NCBI GenBank assembly: GCA_028824575.1
Contig: JAPPDN010000925.1
Coordinates: 1 to 10,157 of the forward strand
Length of the DNA: 10,157 nucleotides
Origin: Candidatus Poribacteria bacterium
Lineage (GTDB): Bacteria; Poribacteria; WGA-4E; WGA-3G
Direction: 5' to 3'
Shown here: one piece after another, positions 7,016-10,157 of the stretch
Numbering within the stretch: the first letter of the stretch is position 1
How the letters are laid out: every line of letters starts with the position of its first letter
Translations under genes and position numbers: made by a program
The notes under the pieces: model-generated
Seen by the model: the letters and a program-made list of their open reading frames with translations, nothing else
Told to the model about the DNA's origin: nothing
Database searches by the model: none

Positions 7016-7768
7016 CTAAGTGCGAACAAACTGAGAAAACACATCTCGAATTGGTTTAAAGCCGGGGATCATAAATTCTGAACGTGCTTGCAGTTCAAGG
7101 GGTGGGTGGTTTTCCCCTAAAACATCTGCAGCTGTTGTCTCCGTATAGAATTCGCCATCGGTTAACTTTGCGAGTTCTTTCACTTCAACGGCTTTTCCCG
7201 TTCCAACATCGTAGGTGCCTGTAATATTTGAATCTTCAACATAGCGGACAGCCCGAACAATATCCTCTACGTGGATATAGTCTCGACGAAACGGATAGAA
7301 TACATAGCGGAGTGTCCGCCGCATGAGCTTTTCAGGTACAGAATGGTTTTCAGGCGGCCGATTTTCCTCAGCACCGTAGACATTGTAGAGCCTTAAAATG
7401 CAATACTTTTCATTGTTTGCTCGGATGTAATCTTCAGCAACTCGCTTGGACCATCCATATAATGATTTCGGGGAGATTGCCGTGCAAGAGGATATAAAAA
7501 TGAGAAAAGCGTTTTCTTGACGCGCCATATCGGCAATTTGTTTTGTCGCTTCGTAATTCCATTTGAAAATCTCTGGATCTTGATAGAGTGAATCGGCGAT
7601 TGCACCGCAATGAATAATTGTTGCTGCTTGTTCTATTGAATTGCGTATTTCGGAGAACAGTGTCTCCCAACGCTGAAAACATCTGTTTTCATCAAGGGTT
7701 TTTGCTGAAGGATATGCTTGATGCAAGTGCCCACCAATGTAACCTCTGGTACCTGTTAAGAAAACCAT
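7016..7768 (-). CDS. NAD(P)-dependent sugar epimerase/dehydratase (extended SDR, short form)
   Basis: 250 residues. The N-terminus has the Rossmann motif TGTRGYIG (5-12) for NAD(P). HCGAIA (53-58) matches the usual HxAA region, SSCTA (93-97) supplies the catalytic serine/threonine, and YGWSK (104-108) is the YxxxK pair. RLYNVYG (126-132) and RRDYIHVEDI (161-170) are typical of UDP- or GDP-sugar enzymes. It is shorter than GalE-type epimerases (about 310-340 residues), lacking part of the substrate domain, so the substrate cannot be named; epimerase, 4-ketoreductase or 4,6-dehydratase are all possible. Start: ATG with a strong GGGAGGTGAT site 8 nt upstream, plus a promoter. It probably supplies an activated sugar for the neighbouring glycosyltransferase. 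Confidence 0.9.
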   Translation of the reverse strand: MVFLTGTRGYIGGHLHQAYPSAKTLDENRCFQRWETLFSEIRNSIEQAATIIHCGAIADSLYQDPEIFKWNYEATKQIADMARQENAFLIFISSCTAISPKSLYGWSKRVAEDYIRANNEKYCILRLYNVYGAEENRPPENHSVPEKLMRRTLRYVFYPFRRDYIHVEDIVRAVRYVEDSNITGTYDVGTGKAVEVKELAKLTDGEFYTETTAADVLGENHPPLELQARSEFMIPGFKPIRDVFSQFVRT

Positions 7769-7772
7769 CTAA

Positions 7773-7782
7773 ATCACCTCCC
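7773..7782 (-). promoter_or_regulatory. Strong ribosome-binding site of the epimerase gene
   Basis: GGGAGGTGAT is nearly the full anti-Shine-Dalgarno complement, with an 8-nt gap from GGAGG to the ATG at 7768. It is the best site in the window and suggests high translation. Confidence 0.8.
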
Positions 7783-7873
7783 AATAAAATAGGTATAAGT
7801 TTTGCGTGAAATAGCGATACGGGCGCGATAAACCTTCAGAAACCGTGGAAAAACCCGCACGCAATATGCCAAT

Positions 7874-7902
7874 ATTGTAACACATCCAACAGAAATTGTC
7901 AA
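7874..7902 (-). promoter_or_regulatory. Sigma-70-type promoter for the epimerase gene
   Basis: On the minus strand: perfect -35 TTGACA (7902-7897), 17-nt spacer, -10 TACAAT (7879-7874). The predicted start is near 7867, giving a leader of about 99 nt. A 7-bp inverted repeat (TTGCGTG/CACGCAA, 7802-7808 and 7858-7864) spans most of that leader. Genes downstream, including the glycosyltransferase, may be carried on this transcript. Confidence 0.75.
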
Positions 7903-7909
7903 GCGACAA
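7896..7909. promoter_or_regulatory. Operator-like dyad overlapping the -35 box
   Basis: TTGTC-AAGC-GACAA is a perfect 5-bp inverted repeat with a 4-nt centre that covers the -35 hexamer of the epimerase promoter. A bound protein would block polymerase here. The remainder of the 258-bp gap, 7910-8026, shows no gene and no clear terminator for the deacetylase. Confidence 0.35.
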
Positions 7910-8026
7910 GTTATCGCGGGAGCACGCTACAATACACTGATACTCAGCACATCAAACCCTCTGAACGTGTGCATTTTAACCCGAGACAAACACTCTTAAT
8001 ACTGGTATAACCGCGTCGGTCAACTT

Positions 8027-8911
8027 TTACTTTGAGAATAAAGAACTCACCCATTGATTAAGGCGTTGTGGGATTGTTGTGAGTTGCGCGCGGAAAAGCA
8101 CAAGCCGAGCATCATCGGCAATCGGAATAGTCTTCAGTTGATAGGGTGCAGTCTCGAGCGTATTCCAGCCTATAACCGTTGTGCGCGCTGATCGAAATCC
8201 ACCCGCTTTCACCATCTTAATTTCGCGTTCCGTATAATCACCGTTGGGATAACTGAAATGAGAACATTCAACCCCCAAAAGTTTTTCTAAATCCACCTTG
8301 CTCCCCATAATTTCTTGCCTACACTCCGTTTCGGTGCAATGCGGCAGAATCGGATGGAACTGCGTATGCGGTTGAAAGTCAACGTCCGCCATCATCTCCT
8401 TCATTTCGACGATATTCAGTGCCTGCCTGTCTGGATAAACATTTTCAGGCTCAAAGTCAGCCGTCCGTTTCAGGTATGCCAACCGTTCTGCATTCGGCAG
8501 CCGCTTGAGTTTTTCTCTTTCCGCTTTAGAGTGTTCATCTATTTTGAACCAAAAATGCCGATGTGTATTGATAATCCGAGTGCAGACGAAGAGCGTCGGA
8601 CGAATACGATACTGCTTGAAAAGGGGTAAGAGTTCAATATTACCGGCGTGGCCATCGTCGATTGTAATTACAACACTTTTTTCGGGTACTCGTGAGAAAT
8701 CCTTCTGGTAGATAGCAGAGACCAAGGTATCCAGTGAGATGATCGTATAATGGCGTGAAAGATAAGCGAGATGTTTCGCGAAGACCGTCGGTTCCGTATC
8801 GTGGTACATGAGGATAGCGACCCGGTTCCGACAGAGGAATTCCCGAATGAGAATGTGTACGCCTGATAAACAGATGAGGGTTGCCACCATATTTTTTAGA
8901 AAATCACGCAT
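8027..8911 (-). CDS. Polysaccharide deacetylase (NodB/CE4 family)
   Basis: 294 residues. Residues about 5-22 are hydrophobic and could be an uncleaved membrane anchor or signal. ILMYHDTE (33-40) is the usual MYH entry motif. TIDDGH (83-88) is CE4 motif 1, with D85 as the expected catalytic base and D86 as metal ligand. HTQFH (182-186) is the HTxxH metal site of motif 2, and FSYPNGDY (219-226) is motif 3. All key metal residues are present, so it should be active, removing N- or O-acetyl groups from an envelope or extracellular polysaccharide. A long insert (about 120-165) rich in charged residues separates motifs 1 and 2. The ATG at 8911 has only a weak AGGGAAA site. It follows the beta-helix lipoprotein by 72 bp and precedes sugar-nucleotide and transferase genes, fitting polysaccharide modification. 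Confidence 0.92.
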   Translation of the reverse strand: MRDFLKNMVATLICLSGVHILIREFLCRNRVAILMYHDTEPTVFAKHLAYLSRHYTIISLDTLVSAIYQKDFSRVPEKSVVITIDDGHAGNIELLPLFKQYRIRPTLFVCTRIINTHRHFWFKIDEHSKAEREKLKRLPNAERLAYLKRTADFEPENVYPDRQALNIVEMKEMMADVDFQPHTQFHPILPHCTETECRQEIMGSKVDLEKLLGVECSHFSYPNGDYTEREIKMVKAGGFRSARTTVIGWNTLETAPYQLKTIPIADDARLVLFRAQLTTIPQRLNQWVSSLFSK

Positions 8912-8983
8912 CTATTAGATTTCCCTGCAACACATAGAATCCAACAGCGTTAGCCCGCTCCGAAAGTGCGTTTTCAAGCCTTA

Positions 8984-9901
8984 TTATTTCATCAATGCAG
9001 CGAGGAGTGTCGAATATGGAAACCCGGCATCAACAATTCGGACATCCGTAAACGGTTCATAATGAACCGTGCCTATCTGCTTAGCGATTAACCCTTGATC
9101 GCCACCATCTATAATAACATTCGCTATTTCGGTTGGATCTGAATGTCCCCACCAATTGTTGATGACTACAAGGTCAAACTTTACATTCAAGCGAAGCGCG
9201 AAGATATTCGCATTTAGATTGTTGTGTTGAATGGTAGACTGAACGTTTTCACAGAAAATACCGGTTTCATTCTTAGCAATATTGTTCTTTTCAATACGAG
9301 GGAGTGTTTGCCGCCCAATCGTGCTAATTCCGATGCTATTGTCGACAATATCGTTGTACCGGACGCGTGCATCGCTACCATCTAAAGCGATAGCGGTTTC
9401 ATTGAACCGAAGCGTGCATTCTGCTACCGTCGGTGATGTCGTTTTGACATCCAGGGCGACTGTTGCATATTCTATAACTGTGCCTCTAATAAAACTCTCC
9501 AAATCGTGCGTATGGTCAAAGAAGATACCGTTCCAATCGCCAGGTGCAGGTCCGATATTGTCAGATGTAAGATACACGAGTTGGGTTACCTGCTCTTGTG
9601 CTAAAGGTGCACCAATTTTTAGGATCCCATTTACAGTGACGAGAGCGTTTCGTCCAAATTTAACAATGGTCCCGGGTGGAATGTTGAGGGTCATATCCCG
9701 TGGAATTTCCAACGTCCCATGGACAATGTAAGTCTTCTCAGATTCCCACGTTTCATCTCCGGTCAGTCGATAGTTTTCAAGTACAACTTCGGAGTTGTTT
9801 TCCGGTGTAGTAGGATTGGAAGTCTCTTGCGTTGTACAACTCGTGCCTACTGCTAAACCGAGGCAAAAAATTAACAGGTAGTATAGTGATCGCTTTTTCA
9901 T
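8984..9901 (-). CDS. Right-handed beta-helix lipoprotein
   Basis: 305 residues from the ATG at 9901. This start gives MKKRS, a hydrophobic core and GTSC, so C22 should be lipidated; a Thr/Asn/Pro-rich linker follows. A TTG at 9907 has better spacing (6 nt) from AGGA (9917-9914) and would add two residues. The frame also opens further upstream (9955-9958), but that would bury the signal peptide. Residues about 50-95 (TLEIPRDMTLNIPPGTIVKF) are a cap common in such proteins. About 120-250 are PbH1-type parallel beta-helix coils with repeated N-x-I and G-I turns, followed by INNWWGHSDPTEI, a hallmark of these proteins. Related helices bind or cleave polysaccharides, but no catalytic residues are recognisable, so binding or structure is as likely. 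It lies next to a polysaccharide deacetylase gene. Confidence 0.85.
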   Translation of the reverse strand: MKKRSLYYLLIFCLGLAVGTSCTTQETSNPTTPENNSEVVLENYRLTGDETWESEKTYIVHGTLEIPRDMTLNIPPGTIVKFGRNALVTVNGILKIGAPLAQEQVTQLVYLTSDNIGPAPGDWNGIFFDHTHDLESFIRGTVIEYATVALDVKTTSPTVAECTLRFNETAIALDGSDARVRYNDIVDNSIGISTIGRQTLPRIEKNNIAKNETGIFCENVQSTIQHNNLNANIFALRLNVKFDLVVINNWWGHSDPTEIANVIIDGGDQGLIAKQIGTVHYEPFTDVRIVDAGFPYSTLLAALMK

Positions 9902-9964
9902 TTCCAATGAAATTCCTATTTTGTAAGGTTCGTTGTAATCTTCAAAGATTTTCATCAAAAAACT

Positions 9965-10157
9965 TCAGAGTCTTGGATCAACTGCTTCACTTTCGAGTGC
10001 CAGAATCCCGAAAACGCATTCATGAACATGGGACAACGGTTCACGGTGAACGAAACGCTCAAGTGCCTCAACACCTAATGCAAACTCCCGAAGCGCGAGG
10101 GAACGTTTGTGAGAGAGTCCACGAGATCGGAGACGTTCTAAATTTTGGGGTAAGGTA
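9965..10157 (-). CDS. C-terminal fragment of an unidentified protein (5' end outside window)
   Basis: An open frame enters from the right edge (first whole codon ends at 10156) and ends with TGA at 9965-9967, giving 63 residues. The visible part contains LERLRSRGLSHKRSLALREF and ends in LALESEAVDPRL; it looks helical, soluble and charged. I do not recognise the family. It is on the same strand as the lipoprotein gene downstream, with about 60 nt between its stop and the preferred lipoprotein start. Being open to the edge with normal residue composition and a stop just ahead of the next gene makes it more likely real than chance. Confidence 0.6.
   Translation of the reverse strand, partial: TLPQNLERLRSRGLSHKRSLALREFALGVEALERFVHREPLSHVHECVFGILALESEAVDPRL

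Noticed and set aside
6665..7081. Plus-strand open frame of 138 codons
   Set aside because: It is antisense to the glycosyltransferase N-terminus and the epimerase C-terminus, with no domain and no good ribosome-binding site.
7985..8026. Possible extra promoter TTGACC...TATTAA right after the deacetylase stop (minus strand)
   Set aside because: It has a weak -10 and a 16-nt spacer, and a much better promoter lies closer to the epimerase gene.
9902..9958. Extended N-terminus of the beta-helix lipoprotein starting at 9955 or 9958
   Set aside because: It would put 18-19 polar residues ahead of a complete lipoprotein signal peptide and has no clear ribosome-binding site.

Overview
All recognisable genes lie on the minus strand, so the window reads from right to left. 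The DNA is bacterial, of moderate GC content, with good sigma-70-type promoters, Shine-Dalgarno sites and two clear TTG starts. The protein types suggest a poorly cultivated, multi-domain-rich lineage of the Candidatus Poribacteria kind: secreted leucine-rich-repeat (LRR) proteins carrying a dockerin-like pair and a C-terminal NYPNPFNPETWIPYQL-type domain, a lamin-tail lipoprotein, and a beta-helix lipoprotein with an NNWWG motif. That assignment is an inference from protein style and was not tested by phylogeny.

Right part (10157 to 5648): an unidentified gene whose last 63 codons are present; a lipoprotein with a right-handed beta-helix; a NodB-type polysaccharide deacetylase; an NAD-dependent sugar epimerase/dehydratase with a well-formed promoter; and a family 4 glycosyltransferase. 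Deacetylase, nucleotide-sugar enzyme and glycosyltransferase together look like part of a surface-polysaccharide locus.

Middle (5647 to 4508): a lipoprotein made of a 6-residue Pro/Asp/Glu repeat spacer and a lamin-tail domain, driven by a near-consensus promoter whose predicted transcript begins with a large inverted repeat. Downstream of it lies a 75-bp palindromic intergenic element that looks like a MITE or REP-type unit.

Left part (4507 to 1): two tandem paralogous LRR proteins with the same architecture (signal peptide, LRR solenoid, two EF-hand-like dockerin repeats, helical linker, FlgD-like/type IX-secretion-like C-terminal domain). The upstream copy has about 19 LRR units and the downstream copy about 14. 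Both start at TTG behind the same ribosome-binding leader. The downstream copy runs off the left edge, probably lacking fewer than 20 codons.

The products are mostly exported or envelope-directed: two lipoproteins, two secreted LRR adhesin-like proteins and enzymes for a surface glycan. The window therefore looks like a cell-surface region. No RNA gene, CRISPR array, transposase or plus-strand gene was found. No gene-free stretch exceeds 300 bases; the largest are 5386-5647 and 7769-8026.
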